64,000 bases of DNA from Proteles cristata cristata (Eukaryota; Chordata; Mammalia; Carnivora; Hyaenidae). The stretch lies in NCBI GenBank assembly GCA_017311185.1, contig JAESUZ010003526.1, positions 992,001 to 1,056,000 of the forward strand, written 5' to 3'. The notes beneath the pieces are model-generated. The model worked only from the letters and a program-made list of their open reading frames with translations. It was not told the origin of the DNA and ran no database searches. The position numbers and the translations under genes were made by a program. Of this stretch, positions 24,001-39,000 are shown one piece after another; positions within the stretch are counted from its first letter, which is position 1, and each line of letters opens with the position of its first letter.

Positions 24001-27000
24001 CTCACGCTCTGTTTCTCCTGAGCCGTCCCTGGACTTGAAGCCCTTTCTGCCATAGTTGGAAGGACAGTCCCAATGACTGGATGCTCATTGCCTTGAAGCT
24101 TTGGGCCTCTCCCTGGGAGTTTGGCACTTTCTCCTTCAGCTGCGTGGTGGGTCCTTCTAGATTCAGTCCTTCCAGCTTTGCTGGCCGGCACAGGGTCCCC
24201 CTTTCTTAGGTCCCACAGGGCGTTCAGTCGTTGCCTTGCAGGAGGAGACTCACTTGTGGTCACTCCTCCAGTGATGACTGAGCCATGGACATGAAATTCA
24301 CTCCGGCCGCGTACGTGCTGTGTCCTGCACGCCTGTCACTGTTGTTTTAACGCCGCATCGGGGGGAACTCGTGCTGGAGACGTTTTAAATGGCGGTTAAA
24401 CCCGGACCACAGAGAGCCAGTGGCGCCGGGGGCTGCTTGAGATGAACGCCCTGGCTGTCCCCACACGTGTGAAGGCATGGAAGGCACGTCACAGCTGCCG
24501 TGGGGCCGACAGCAGCCGTACGACACTGCTGAGTTTAGGACTTCCCCGTATTGGAGATAGTACAGTATGGCCGAAATTGGTTTGGTATTGACTACATACA
24601 GTGACAGGGTATTCCAGTGACAGTCCTAGAGATCATCGGTCTGCACCAGGAGTTTGTAAGGAGACGATGGGGAGGGCCACGGGTATATTTCTGTGTGTAT
24701 GGAGAGGCCCCACCCTATGTTATCACATTTCAAATAGGAACTTCTAGAGCTACCCTGTTTCTTTCTCTCTCTTTTTTTTTTAAAAATTTTAACGTTTTAT
24801 TTTATTTTTGAGAAAGAGAGAAAAAGAGACAGTGAGAGCAGGGGAGGGGCAGAGAGAGAGGGAGACAGAATCTGAAGCAGACTCTAGGCTCCGAGCTGTC
24901 AGCACAGAGCCCGACATGGGGCTCAAACTCGTGAACCGCAGATCATGACCTGAGCCCGAGTTGGATGCTTAACTGACTGAGCCACCCAGGCGCCCCTAGA
25001 GTTATCCTGTTTCTGACTCTTAGGTTGCATCTCTCCTCCCCTGGCCCCCCATCACCTCCTACCCCATGTTCTTCTTAGCGCCTTTGTATCCAGCCACTCT
25101 CTTCACAGAAATGAGCGATGGCAGGGGATGGGAAGTCAGGACAGGGTAGGGTGTCTAGGAGGAAGTATGGGGCGTAGGGCACTTTGATTCTTGTGGTTCC
25201 ACAGTGGCCCTGATGATGTTTTCCCTGAAGGTTCAGGAGAAAATTACCACAGTTCGGAAGCTGGACTTACGTGCTACAGGGTGGGTCTTCTCCTCTGCCT
25301 GATAATGAGGAATCTTCTTCTAAAGACTGAAAAATGAAACTTTGAGTTTGACAGTGGCAGTGACAGGGACATGTGTGTGTGTGTATATAGTAACTGACAA
25401 TTCTGGTCAAGCCGCAGCTTCCCTGGGCCACCAGCCTGGTCCGGGGCCCCTCTGCAGGGCTAACCTTGTTCCTGACTTGTGTTCTGTGTCCTTCCAGATC
25501 TTTCTTTGTATTTGCCTCCTTGTGTGGTTACACAGGTACAGATGCTGATCTGCGGGCCCTTCTCTGGAGAAACAGTCACCGTATAACAACATACCTTGTT
25601 TTGCAGCTTGTTCTTCTCTTGGCTGTGCTGCTGTCTGGAGGCCTTTCCATGCCTAGGTTTATAATTGCTGCATCGTAGCTCTCAGGTCAGATCACTGATG
25701 GCCGATAGAACTTCCTGTGATCAGGAAAATGTTCTAGCCGCTGTCCAGTGTGGTGGCTGCTGGTCGTTGCATGCCGCGAGTCAGACTGAGCTGAATCATT
25801 TTCTTTGAGTCTGATTAATTTAAGATTAAATGGCTGGATGTTTAAATGTTTAAAGCACAAGTTTAAATGAGCCACAGTTGGGGCGCCTGGGTGGCTTAGT
25901 CGGTTAAGCGTCCGACTTTCGCTTAGGTCATGATCTTGCGGTTCGTGGGTTCGAGCGCTGCGTCGGGCTCTGTGCTGACTGCCAGGTCAGAGCCTGGAGC
26001 CTGTTTCAGTCTGTGACTCCCTCTCTCTCTGACCCTCCCCTGCTCACGCTGTCTCTCTCTCTCTCTCCTAGATATAAATTAAAAAAAACATTAAAAAAAA
26101 ATAAATGAGCCACAGTTTTCTCAACCAACTTCCTCTTGATTGGATGTTAATTTGTTTTAATATTTCACTTTTTTTAAAGGTTATGAATGTTTTATTTATT
26201 TTTTTAATGTTTATTTTTGAGAGAGAGGGTGTGTGTGTGCAAGCAGGGGCGAGTCAGAGAGATGGGGATAGAGAATCCAAAGCAGGCTCCACTCTGTCAG
26301 CACATAAAGCCTGCCACAGGGCTTGAACCCACAAACCATGAGACCGTGACCTGAGCCTAAGTTGTACGTAAACCGACTGAGCCACCCAGATGTCCCAATT
26401 TTTCACTCTTTTAGAAAAGTGAAATATTTTATTTAACAATTTATCGTTAAATAATGCTGCATTGAAGATTCTTGTTCTTACCGTTCTGATTACTTATGCA
26501 TTTTTCTGAAAAATATTGGGGAGTAGAATTGCTTGACTGAAAAGTAGTCTACATTTTTAATACTTTAGTAGATATGGTAAAAGTCTCTGAACATTTAATA
26601 TTTTAATGTCACGAAAATTTAATATTTTAATATGATATCAGGAAAATTGCAATTCTCCAAAGGGGCTGTGTTGATACTTTCACTAACGGTTCATAGGATA
26701 GTATTTCTTTTCCTGTGTGCTTAGTTTTGCAAGTTTAAGGGGCAGAACGATACTATTTGAATTTTTTCCTTTCTTGAGTTCTAGTGTGAGTGTGCATCTA
26801 GTATGTTTTGGGGGCAGGCAGAAATTGCCCCGTGGTGTTTCATTTTTCTGTTGTGGTTTTGAAACTTCAGCGTGATGATGTCTGTGATAGATTTTTTTCC
26901 CCATTCATCTCAGTAGATAGTCCCTGGGTCTCTCATTCTCTTTCATTCTAGGGACATTTTCCCCTCTATAATTTGAGTATTTCATCTCTTCTGTTTCCTT

Positions 27001-30000
27001 ATTCTCTAGATGTTGAAAATTTTAGATCAAGTCTCTGTTATTCCAAGTTTTGCATTGTTATATATAGCACTGTGGGAAAATCCCTTGGCTTGAAGACCCA
27101 GGCTTGTTTATCTCTGTCCATTCTGCCACTCCACAAGCTAGTTACTGAGTTTCTTATTTGGACTGTAATTATTTCTACCTCCTGGTTTTCTTTTTGGTTC
27201 TTTTTCTTAACAGCCTGTTCTTTCTTTAAGTGTACAGTTTCCTGTTTTAGCTCCTAAGGAGAAAATAGACCTGTTTGTTTTTTTTTTAAACAAACTTTAC
27301 TCCTACCCAACATGAGGCTCGAACTCACAACCCTGAGATCAAGAGCCTCATGCTCTATCAGTTGAGCCAGCCAGGTGCGCCCGAAATAGACCTGATTTTA
27401 TTAAAGAGTCCTTTTTTTAAAATGTCTCCTTTTATTTGCTTCATTAACTGTTTCCTTCATTGTCACTTCTCTTGGCTGGGTTTGGTGCTATTTGATGATA
27501 TTTGATGAGAGACAAGGAAGTACATAAAATGGTTTAGAAAGACTTCCAGCGAAAACAAGGAAAATGCCCGTGACTGTTCTCTGCTCCCCCCCTTTTTAAA
27601 AAATGTGTTTTATTTATTTCTGAGAGAGAGAGACACCATGAGCAAGGGAGGGTCAGAGAGAGAGGGAGATACAGAATCTGAAACAGACTCCAGGCTCCGA
27701 GCTGTCAGCACAGAGCCCAAATGTGTGGCTTGAACCCATGAACAGTGAGATCATGACTTGAGCTGAAGTCGGATGCTTAACCGACTGAGCCACCCGAGCG
27801 CCCCTGTTCTTTGCTCCCTTACTCCTTGATAGTGTTGGGTGAATTAGGCTGCCCTTTAAAGACATCTGTTCCATGTGGCTATGCTGCATATTTCTTCAAA
27901 TAAGTGTTCTGTTTGTGCACTATGTATTCTTCAGTGCTTCTCATGTACTAGGCATTGGACAAGGTGTTAGATGTTATTAATGCTTATATGGAAATTCATC
28001 GATATAGCATAATTGTGAGAAAAAAGTGAAGAGGATATATCGAATGAAATAATATAACTTAATGAAGCGTTTAAATGTCAAGAACATAATTTGAAAATAC
28101 TGCCAGGATGAAGTCAGAAATAAACCATTGCACGGCTTAAAAAGAGTTCTGTCTTCCAAGCTCATAGAAGTCGATAATGGGTGTATCTTCAGTTCTCATC
28201 ATCACTACCTCCAATCACTTCACAGGTTCCAAAAGTAAAAGACTGCAGAGTGGACTGATATTTTAGTTATTTTCTTGAGGGTTCTTCTTATCTTAAAAAA
28301 ACCCCATTGTCCTGATTATCCTTTAACAAATTGGTTTCTTCAAAATGCCATGACTGAGACATGGTAGTCATTTGTATGGCACGCACTGATTTGGAATGTG
28401 ACGGCCGCCTTGGATTCTGGTTGGATGGTGTCATCCTTGCATCGTGAAATTGCATGTAACAGGGATTCATGAGAGGACTTTCTGTTGACTTTATAAAAAC
28501 ATCTTTATACCCCATGATCAGTATTCACTGGCCCATAGATACCAGCTAATCACCGATTAGCATTACTTTTTGTCTTAAGTCTGTGAGGCTCATACCTCCG
28601 TAATATTTTTTCCTAGGTAGTAGGAGTTTCTTCATTTTCCAAAGAGGAAATTTACTTTGAACTTTTTCCTCTTTCTGGAAAACTTTTCGTGGGACCAGAT
28701 GACAATTTTGAGTCTAGGAGTGTTCCTCTTTATTGATTGTCAGGTGTTGGCGTGAATGGCCTTTGGAGTAATCCCTGACCTCTTAATCTGTCACAGATCC
28801 CGGACTACAGGAATGCAGTGATTGTGGCCAAATCACCAGCCTCGGCCAAAAGGTAGGTGAGAGCTCACGACCGCCCCTTGGCTCCATGTGGAGAATCACA
28901 ACCCCAGTCGGATCCTGGACATTCTGGATTCTACCTCAGTGGTTCCCACTGGTGTCCCTTAATTCTGTGGGCTTTCAGCTAATTTAAGTTTTTTTTGTTT
29001 TTGTTATTTTGAGAGAGAGAGAGAGAGAGAGAGAGAGCAAGCGTGCATACAGGCAGGGGAGGGACAGAGAGAAAGGGAAAGAGAATTCCAAGCAGGTTTT
29101 GCATTGTCCGTGCAGAGCCCGATCTCACGAACCATGAGATTATGTCCTGAGCTGAAGTCAAGAGTTGGACACCAAACCAACTGAGCCACCCAGGCGACCC
29201 TGCAGGCTTTTAGTTTAAAAGATTATCTGCTGACTCCATTATAAAAACAATGATGTATTTTCTCTTTTTTGTCAATCCCAATGTGTGAGTAGCAGTCAGA
29301 GACTTCCAGGTGTGAAGAAGCCGACCTAGTTCTCGATTGGCAGATGCTCATCGGTCTTTAGATCTGCCCTTGAAATTACCAGTGAATATACTTTATGGCT
29401 GTTCACCGCCTTTTGTTACAGGAACTCTTTATTAACAGAATTATATCCAGCCGAGAGGCCACTTACTGGTACATGGTAAAAGGTGACATTTTACCGAGGC
29501 CTGCAAGTAGGGCTGGGCTGAGCCTCCGTGTAACCTGGAGGAGCTGGTGAATCAGTAATACGATACTGAAAGAGGCTTGGGGCTGAGAGGATTTCCTGTG
29601 TGGTGTTTCCAACATGTGGGAAAGGGAGAGAATAAAAGCAGATGTCGGAAGAAAGGCTGTTTCCTCGAAAAGCTCTTTTAAAGTTGTGTCCCGCAGTTAT
29701 TTCCCTGCCTCTGCTCCCTGGAGCCCCGTGCAGCCCCGTGGCTGGAAGGAAGCGCAGGTAGCTGCGCCCGGGGGCCCGCGGACTGTCCCCTACTGAAGGG
29801 TGAGGACAGCTTGCGGACAGTAAGCCGCTGGTGAAGGGATTATGATAAGTAGTTTCCCATGATAACTGAGGAATGACATGGAGTGTGTTAACTAAAGTAG
29901 GTTGGCATTATTGGTAAAAACCTGAAGTTGTGTCCAGTGCAGCCAGTGCTGTGTCCACACAAGGCTTCCGTTAGGCATCTCTCTCAGTGGGGTCTTTCTT

Positions 30001-33000
30001 TTTTTTAATTTATTTTTGATATAAAGAGAGAGGATGAGCGGGGGAGGGGCAAAGAGAGAAAGAGAGCATGAGCAGGGGAGGGGCAGAGAGAGAGAGCATG
30101 AGTGGGGGAGGGGCAGAGAGAGAGACAGACAGAGACAGAATCGGAAACAGCCTCCAGGCTCTGAGCTGTCAGCACAGAGCCCAGCGAGGGGGTCGAACCC
30201 ACAAACCATGAGATCATGACCTGAGCCGAAGTCGGACGCCTAACCGACTGAGCCCCCCAGGCACCCCCAGCGGAGTCTTGTCTTGTCCATTTGACCAAGT
30301 TGGAGTAAACCATGACTCATTTTGGAACATAAAATGTCACTTTTCCAAGCATTGTGCTGGGTCAGTTTTAATTTAGTAATTTGGTTCTAGTTGTTGTGAA
30401 GGGGAAAATCGTAGAACATACTGCTGAAGTATGCAGTTCATTGGCAGTTCACGCCCTCACACTGTGTGCAACTACCACTGCTCTCTCGTTTCAGAACTTT
30501 CTTGCACCCGCACCTCGTGGGGTGAAGATCACCCCGCACCCATTAAGAAATCACTCTCTGTGCCCTTCTTTCCCCAGCCCCTGGAAAACCACTAATCTGT
30601 TTTCTGAGGATTTGCCTCTTCTGGACACTTCATGTATATGGCATCATACTATATGTGGCCTTTTGCATAGTGTTTCCAGAGTTCATTCACATTGTAGCAT
30701 GTGTCAGGATTTCATTCCGTTTTATGGCTCAATACTATTCCGGGTGTGCTCTCCCTCCCTGTGCAGCTGGTCGTGGATTGGAGGACGTTTGGGCTGTTGC
30801 CACCTAGTGGCTGTTATGAGTAGCACGGCTGCAAACATTTGTGTACGTTGCTGCGTTGACACCTGTTTTCGTTTCTCCTGAATGTGTACCTAGGATTGAA
30901 AGTGCTAGGTATATGCTAGTTCTGTGTTTACATTTTTGTAGTGTTTGTTTATTTTTGAGAGAGAGAGTGAGCAGGGGAGGAGTAGAGAGAGGGAGACACT
31001 GTCAGGGCAGAGCCCGACCCTGGGCTCAAACTCAGGAACTGTGGGATCATGCCCTGAGCTGAAGTTGGATGCTTAACCAGCTGAGCCACCCAGGCGCCCC
31101 TGTTTACATTTTCGAGGGACCACGACACTACAGCAGCTACTTCACCCTCTCACCAGGAATGTGATTCCAGTGTCTCCACGTCGTGGCCAGTGTTCATTTT
31201 CTGTTTCATCATCATCAGGATTATTGTTACAGCCATCCTAGTGGGTGTGAAGTGCCGACCTCCCCACGCTTTCAAAACCCACGCATGACTTTTGACTCCT
31301 CCAGGACTTTACTACTAATAGGCTGCTGTTGACTAGAACCCTACTGAGAGCATAGCCAGTCCGTTAGCACGTATTTTGTATGTTACATGGAGTACACTAT
31401 ATCTTACAGTAAAGTAAGCTAGAGAAAAGAAAATGTTATTAGGAAAATCATGAGGAAGAGAAAATACATTTACAGTATTGCACTGTATTTATATTAAAAA
31501 CAATTGGCTGTGGGTGGACCCACACAGTTCAAACCCACGTTGTTCAAGGGTGAGCTATACTACCCCAAGTGTGTCATTTAGCCCTTCAGATGTTTGTTGA
31601 TGAGCTGTCATGCCAGGTCTGATGGGGCCTGAGAAGGTGCCCTCTGGGACTCCTATTTGGCGTCAGATTTTTTTTTTTTTAATGCTTTATTTCTAGGAGA
31701 GAGAGAGAGACAGCGCGAGCAGGGGAGGGTCAGAGAGAGAGGGAGTCACAGACTGAAACAGGCTCCAGGCTCTGAGCTGGCAGTCAGCACAGAGCCCGAC
31801 GCGGGGCTCGAACCCACGAACCGCGAGATCATGACCCAAGCGAAAGTTGGACGCTTAACCGACTAAGCCACCCAGGCGCCCCTGGCGTCAGATGTTTTTG
31901 CTGCGGTTGTGGAGTGAATGTTTGTGTCCCCCCCAACATTCATCTTGGAATCCCCACCCCCACTCTAATGGTTTTAGGAGGTGAGGCCATTGGGAGATAA
32001 TTAGGTCATGAAGGAGGAGCCGTCCGGCGTGGGATTAGTGCCCTGAGGAGAAGGGACCAGGGCCTGGGTGCCCTCTGCGCTCTGCCACCTGAGGGCACAG
32101 TGAGAGACAGCGGCCGTCTGCAAGCCAGGGAGCAGGCCCTCCTCTTGCACTGGGAGCCTCGGGAACCGTGAGAAACGTTTCTGTTGCTGAGGCCCCCCGG
32201 CCCATGGTGTCCCCTTACGGCAGCGGGCACTAAGAGGTCGGTGTTACCTCACTCGATCGTCTCCAGCAGGAGGCTGGTATCTGCTCGCTCTCTCAGAGGG
32301 AGAAACACACCCAGCGGCTGCAGGTGACTCACGGCGATTCAGCTGTACGTGTTTACAGGAAGGTACTGGCACCACTGACCGCTTCCCAGGGATTTTCCAC
32401 ACCAGTGATTATGGGACTTGGGCGTTGGCCACATACGAGTGAAGTGGACTTGCCCCTCCTCTCTGTGTGAGTGCTACTCAGACTTTGAGAAACAGCACCA
32501 GAGTTAGAGATCTAACACTGCAGTCAGGACTGAGTATAAAGCTAAAGCAACTGTTACTGTGTGTTATTGGAATAAAGATAGAAAAATAGACCATTGGAAC
32601 AGGATGGAGTCAGAAATGGACCTCTGTGCATCTCGAATACTGATCTCCAGCAGAGAGGCAAAAGCATTCTGAACGGCAGAAGGATAGTCTTTTCAGCAAA
32701 AGTTCATGTGCAAAATCATCTGTTCTGAGCCATGTTTTACATCAGATACAAACATCAACTAAAAACAAATCCCGTACCTAAAACTATGAAACTGCCAGAG
32801 GAAAACATGGGAGAAAAATCTTTGTGATTTTGGTTGGACAAAAATTTTTTAAATATGACACCAAAAGTACATTTTATAAGCAAAAAGTTGTTACATCAGA
32901 TATCACCAAAATTGAAACTACTCTTCCAAAGATGTTAGGAAGAGAATGACAGGAGGAGGCACAGACTGGGAGAAAAGATTGGGAAAGCCTGTATCCGATT

Positions 33001-36000
33001 AAGAATTTATATTTAGAACATACAAAGAATTCCCAAAGCTTAGAGAACTAACAACCCAACTAAAAATTTGGCAAAAGATAAACAGGCTCTTTACCCCACA
33101 ATACGTATTCAAATGGCAAGTAAGCATGTGAAAATATTCAGCACTGTTTGTTACGAGGCCAGTCCAAACTGAGGCCACAGTGAGGCACCACTGCACACGG
33201 TGGCAGAGATCGCATTTGACGTGACCGGCCACCCTGAGTGTCCGTGAGAACGCAGAGGCACTGGAACGCTCGTGCGCGGCTCGTAGGAATGTAAAATGGT
33301 ATAACTGTTTGGGAAAAGAGTTCATTGTGTGTTTTAAATTTCTTAATGTTTATTTTACTTATTATTATTTTTTTTTAATGTTTATTTCTGAGAGAGAGAG
33401 ACAGCGTGAGCAGGGGAGAGTCAGAGAGAGAGGGAGACACAGAATCTGAAGCAGGCTCCAGGCTGTGAGCTGTCAGCACAGACCCCGATGCGGGGCTCGA
33501 ACCCACGAACTATGAGATCATGACCTGAGCCGAAGTCGGACGCTTAACTGATTGAGCCACCCAGGCGCCCCATTTTAATGTTTATTTTTGAGAGACAGAG
33601 AGAGACAAAGCACAATGGGGGGAGGGACAGAGAGAGAAGGAGACGCAGAATCCAGAGCAGGCCCCAGGATCTGAGCTGTCAGCACAGAGCCCGATGTGGG
33701 GCTCGAACCCACGAACTATGAGATCATGACCTGAGCCCAAGTCGGATGCTTAACCCACTGAGCCACCGAGGCGCCTCATGGTTGTTTTTTTTAGAGAGTT
33801 AAGTATATGCTTGCTCTGTGATCCAGCCATTCTACGCCTAGGTCTTTACCCAGGAGAAAAGAAAGCAGGAGTCCATGCAGAGACTTGTACATGAATGTTC
33901 AAGTCAGTTTTGTAACGGTTCAGAACTGGAGGTGATGCAGCAGTTCACCAGGTGAATGGACAGACTGTGACACACCCAAATGACAGACCATGGCAGTCTG
34001 AAGGACAGCTTTGATGTCCCGCGGAACATGGACAGATCTCCAAAATGTTATCCTTAGTGGACAGAGAGAGACAAAAAATGACTGTATGCTCTGATTCCAC
34101 TTACAGAATTCTAGAAAAGGCAAAACTCTGCTGACAGAAAACAAACTGTTGGTTGCCTGGTGCTGGAAAGAGAAATTACAAGGGGCCCCGGGAAGTGTCT
34201 GGCAGTGAGAGCTTTTCCTTGTCTTCGTTGTACTGATGGTTACACAGATGTGTACACACATCAGAGTCTATGAGATCGTACAGTTTAAACATGTGTATTT
34301 CATCGTGTCTGATACATCTCTGTAAACTTTAGAAATTGATGCTTACTGCTTTGCTGAGGATGTAATGTACTTTGTCTCCTGTGGTTGGTTCTCAGTATTA
34401 AGTAGCTGGCGGGGTGGATTAGCAATTACAAGCCAGGAAGCTGAGGCTTAGCCAAATTCACTGCTGCAGGCTCACCCACCAGGCCGAGCACAGAGCAGGC
34501 CGGCCGCTGCCCATCAGTGCCCCGGCCAGAGGGGACGGGCTCGTCCCGTGGGGTCTCCACACCTTGTCCTGCATCCTAAGACTCGAAGATCATCTTCTTT
34601 CTCTTTTCATGAATCCTTTCGGAAACTGCACCTGATGTGTGTTGTCTTCCGTTCCTCCCGTGAACGCTGGGGGACACGGGCTGTGTGATTCCTGAACCAT
34701 GTCTACTGCTCTCCCTCAGGGCGCAGTCTTTTGCGGAGCGTCTGCGGCTGGGGATTGCGGTGATTCACGGGGAAGCACAGGACGCCGAGTCCGACTTGGT
34801 GGATGGACGGCATTCCCCACCCATGGTCAGGAACGTGGCTGCGATCCACCCCAGCCTGGAGATCCCCAGTAAGTGTCACTTCCTGCTTTGGCTTTGAGGC
34901 TGACCAAATGTGTCATCTTTCAGCTGTGACTTGCCTCTTCTCTCTCTGTGTTGTTGTTTTTTTTTTAAGTTGGCAAAAATGATTAATACCTTGCCCGGCC
35001 TGGTTGTCTGGTAGCCCTGTGGACTGTAGAGCCTTCTAGAAGCAGTCTGTGCGATCACAGCAAGAACTAGGAAAAGACTCTGTTCTGACACTTCAGGGAA
35101 TTTCATTCATTCATTCAGTAACAGACCCTAGAGGAGGGTTTAACATAAACAGAAAACATTCTCTGTGCACGTTATTCACTATGGGGTTATTTCCAATGCA
35201 GAATATCGGAAAAGTCTAAATGGCTTAGCAGAAGGTAGGGCTTGAATTGTGCTGTATCAGCACAGCTATTTTGCAGCCTGGTGGAATAATTAAGACCGTC
35301 TGGACACAAGAGAAACATCTGGAACATATGCGAATGGGCAGAATATGAGAGCGTCTACCTGTGTGTGTGTGTGAGGCCCAGGAAAGAGTATGAAAGATGA
35401 AAGTACTGGTGAGGAGGTAGTGCAGTTGTGTGTGAATTTGGTTTTGTTTCTGAGAAACTTCCTTCATGCTTTACTAACATCTTCTTGATTAAAAAACTAC
35501 TACCTTTGAGTCTATTTGGAAGAGAAAACCTTTCCTTTGCCCTTGTTAGGTTCAGGTTTGGGGCCTGCAAATAAAACTCACAAAAGAGGACACCTGGGTA
35601 GCTCAGTTGGTTAACCATCTGACTCTTGGTTTCGTCTCAGGTCATGATCTGACAGTTTGTGAGTTTGAGCCCCGTCATGTCCAGTTCTGTGCTGACAGTG
35701 TGGAGCCTTCTTAGGATCCTGTCTCCCTCCCTCCCTTCCTCCCTCTCTCTCAAATAAATAAATAAACATTATAAAAATCTCACAAAAGATAGATTAGTGT
35801 GAGAAAAGGCAGGGTTTAGGATTGGGGGCCTCTATGCCATTTTAACAGGGGAAGCGGAAGCCAGGACACAGGTGACTTAGGAGAGCTGAATGGGCCCTCA
35901 GCACGGACGGGCGCAGGAGAGCTCTGTGACTGTGTGTGTTGAGGTGTGGCGCTGACCTCACGTGCCCATGTTAGGCCAGTCCTCCCTGGTTGGTCTTGGA

Positions 36001-39000
36001 CGGGATTTTTGACATTTGAATTCTTCTGAGTCCTTTCAGGGGGCTCTGCTTTTAGGCAGTAGTGGATTTCAGGAGCTCCAGCGCCTTCAGCTCAAAGTCA
36101 TTCTTATTCCAGGTGGCATATCCTGGACCCCTTCAGGTTTTTGCTTTGCCTAGGAGTTTGCTCATTTGCAACAGAGAAAACTCTAGAAAAGGAACGCTGC
36201 CCCGGTGGTGGTGAGGAGGTGGAGAGGCGGGGCCCGTGGATGAGGGCGAGCAGGGGTGAAGGGTGAGAGGGCAGGCTCTGGAGGCCAGGGCGGGGGCCTG
36301 TGCGGGACCGCGGTGCGGCCAGGAGGCCGTGTGCGGGAGCGGACGGGAGGCTGTGCGATGCCGGGTGGTACACGAGCTGGGGGCAGTTAGGAAGGGGGGC
36401 GCCTGCGCCCCTGTTGGGGTGGATGGCAGGGAAGAGGCAAGAGATAACGGAGGACGGGTTAGGGGGCTGGTGACGAGCCACGGATGCGCAGTGGGAGGAC
36501 TGTGACCTTGGGCTGTGCTGTGCTTCCTACGCTGGTGACAGCCTGCCCGCTGGGATGGGGCCGATGGGAGGCACGGCGCGCGGGGAATGTGAAGGACACG
36601 CTCTTGATGGGAAAACCGTACTGTGAAAGGTCTTTACAAAGCAATTTTTTATTCAGTTTGTGTTGAAATGCTATTTTTGATATATTGGATAAATAAAACA
36701 TATTATTGAAATTAGTTTCATGGGTGCGCCTGTGTGGCTCAGTTGGTTGACCATCAGACCCTTGGTTTCAACTCAGGTCAGATCTCACGGTCCGTGGGTT
36801 TGAGCTTCACATTGGGCTCTGTGCTGACAGTGCAGACCTTGCTTGGGTTTCTCTGTCTCCTTCTCTCTGCCCCCCCCCCCAAAATACATAAAATTTATAT
36901 TTTTTAAGTTTACTTAGAGAGAGAGAGAGAGTGTGTGTGCAAGAGTGGGGGAGGGGCAGAGAGAGAGAGGCAGAGAGAGCCCTGCCTGATGCAGGGTTCG
37001 AAGCCATGAATCATGAGATCGTGACCTGAGCCGAAATCAAGAATCGGATGGTTAACTGAGCCACCCAGGTGCCCCTCAAAATAAATAAATAAACTTAAGA
37101 AAATTAGTTTCATCTATTTCTTTATGCTTTTGTAATGTGGCTAATAGAAAAGTAAAATTCTGTATGCGGCTTACATTTGTGCCTTAGCACACGTCATGGC
37201 TCTGGGAGTGAGGCAGTGGATTCGTGGGCCGCGGAAGCCTGTGCTCTCCCATTCCGCCCTGGGAGACGGCCCTCGCCCACTGTGATGGGGGTTTAAAGAG
37301 CAGGGGGAGTGGAGCAGGGTGCCAGGGTTCAGGATGTGTGAATCCAGCCCCACATGAGCATGTGCACGCGTGCCACAAGGCTGTGGGCCACTCGAGCCTG
37401 TGGGCAGCCTTCCCTCCCAGAGCCCCGTCTGCCCAGGGAGCGGCTCATGTCAGGAATCCCCACAGGGGTGAGCCCTTCCCCTGAGCCTGGGGGACAGCCC
37501 GGTCCTGTTCAGTCTGCAGTTACGTGGACTCCATTCAGGAACACTCTGCGGTCTTTAGATGAATCAGCTCTTTAACTTCTGGGCTCTAGCTTTAAATGTG
37601 GTCCTAGCTAGTCGTTTCTGGACTGCAGAGCCAGAGCTGCCTGTTTCTCATCTGAAAACCAGGGAATGGGGGGCGGTAGGGAGCGCCTGGGTGGCTCAGT
37701 CGGTTAAGCAGCCAACTTTGGCTCAGGCCATGATCTTGTGGTCTGTGAGTTCGAGCCCTGCATCGGTCTCTGTGCTGACAGCTCAGAGCCTGGAGCCTGC
37801 TTTGGATTCTGTGTCTCCCTCTTTCCCTTCCCCTCCTCTGCTCATGTTCTGTCTCTCTCAAAAATAAACATAAATTTTTTTTTTAATTCTTAAAAAAAAA
37901 AAAACAACCGCGAGGGAATGGAACTCTCTGAGGTTTCCTCCATCTATTTATTTGCTCTCTTGGTTTCAACTTGTTTCATTCCTGATTTTAATAACATTTC
38001 TGTGCTTACATTTTGACACAGGTGGTGAACACTAGAGGATTTGGAGGGATTATACCAGAAGTTTAATTTCACAGCTCCTATGCGTTGCACTTTCTTTTTG
38101 CACATTTGATAGCCCAACCCTCTGTGTAATGCTGGTTAAAGTTAAGAGCAATAGATACATGATGGCAAAAGAAAGTATTATTCCTGTGGCATCTCATGTA
38201 TCTATTTTGAGATTTTGATTACATCACAAGATTTTGATATTTAGTGTTAGGTTTAAAAAATGAGTTTGTGGGGTGCCTGGGTGGCTCAGTCGGTTATATA
38301 TCCAACTCTTGATCTCAGCCCAGGTTTTGATCTCAGGATCGTGAGTTCATGCCCTGCTTTAGACTTCGTCCTGGGCGTGGAGCCTACAAAAAAATTAAGT
38401 AAGTTAATAAAATATTAGTTTGTACATTCTGTTTTTTTAAACATGAAAAATGCCAACTAAAACAGAAATCAGTTCTTTTCCAGAATATGAACACGTTCTA
38501 GAAATACTCCAAACATTCCATTATAGAGGAAAAAATAATCATCGGTGCTCAATCCAGAGGCAGCACTTTGTGTTCATGGGCCGCTTAGCTGTTCCCGTGC
38601 GGAACACAAACGCTCCTCCATGACATGCCTTCACCCGAGTGATGAAAAACTTGCGGAAACAGCATGTTTAACGGCAGTGGACTCTCCCATTTTAAGGAAG
38701 TGGCTTAAACCGCAGCCCAACCCGAGTCTAGCCCGCACTTGTTCTCGCCTGCCCGTTGCCAGTGTAATGGTGCGGCGCGCATGTGGGTAAACCCTTTCTG
38801 CACTTGGCTGTATTTCGTTGTGAGTTTCTAGAAGTGAGATTAAGGAGGCCCGAGCTGAGACTGTTCATACAGCGCTCTGTCAGGTCGATTCCCTAAAGGC
38901 AGTGCTCCTTCCAGTCCTGGTGTGAGGTGCCTGGGAAAAGAAGTATGGAAAATGTAAAAAAAAAAATCGCTTTCATTTTGGGATTCATCTGGCTTTGTTG

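Larger units (their letters stand above)
32510..34345 (+). mobile_element. LINE-1 (L1M) ORF2 end and 3' UTR remnant
   Basis: L1 ORF2 C-terminal DNA is recognisable (AAACTGCCAGAGGAAAACA near 32789, TTGGCAAAAGATAAACAGG near 33068, GCTCGTAGGAATGTAAAATGG near 33279). The 3' end follows (CTCTGTGATCCAGCCATTCTA near 33813, GGTTGCCTGGTGCTGGAAAG near 34151). Two adjacent minus SINEs split it at 33355-33778. Confidence 0.75.
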
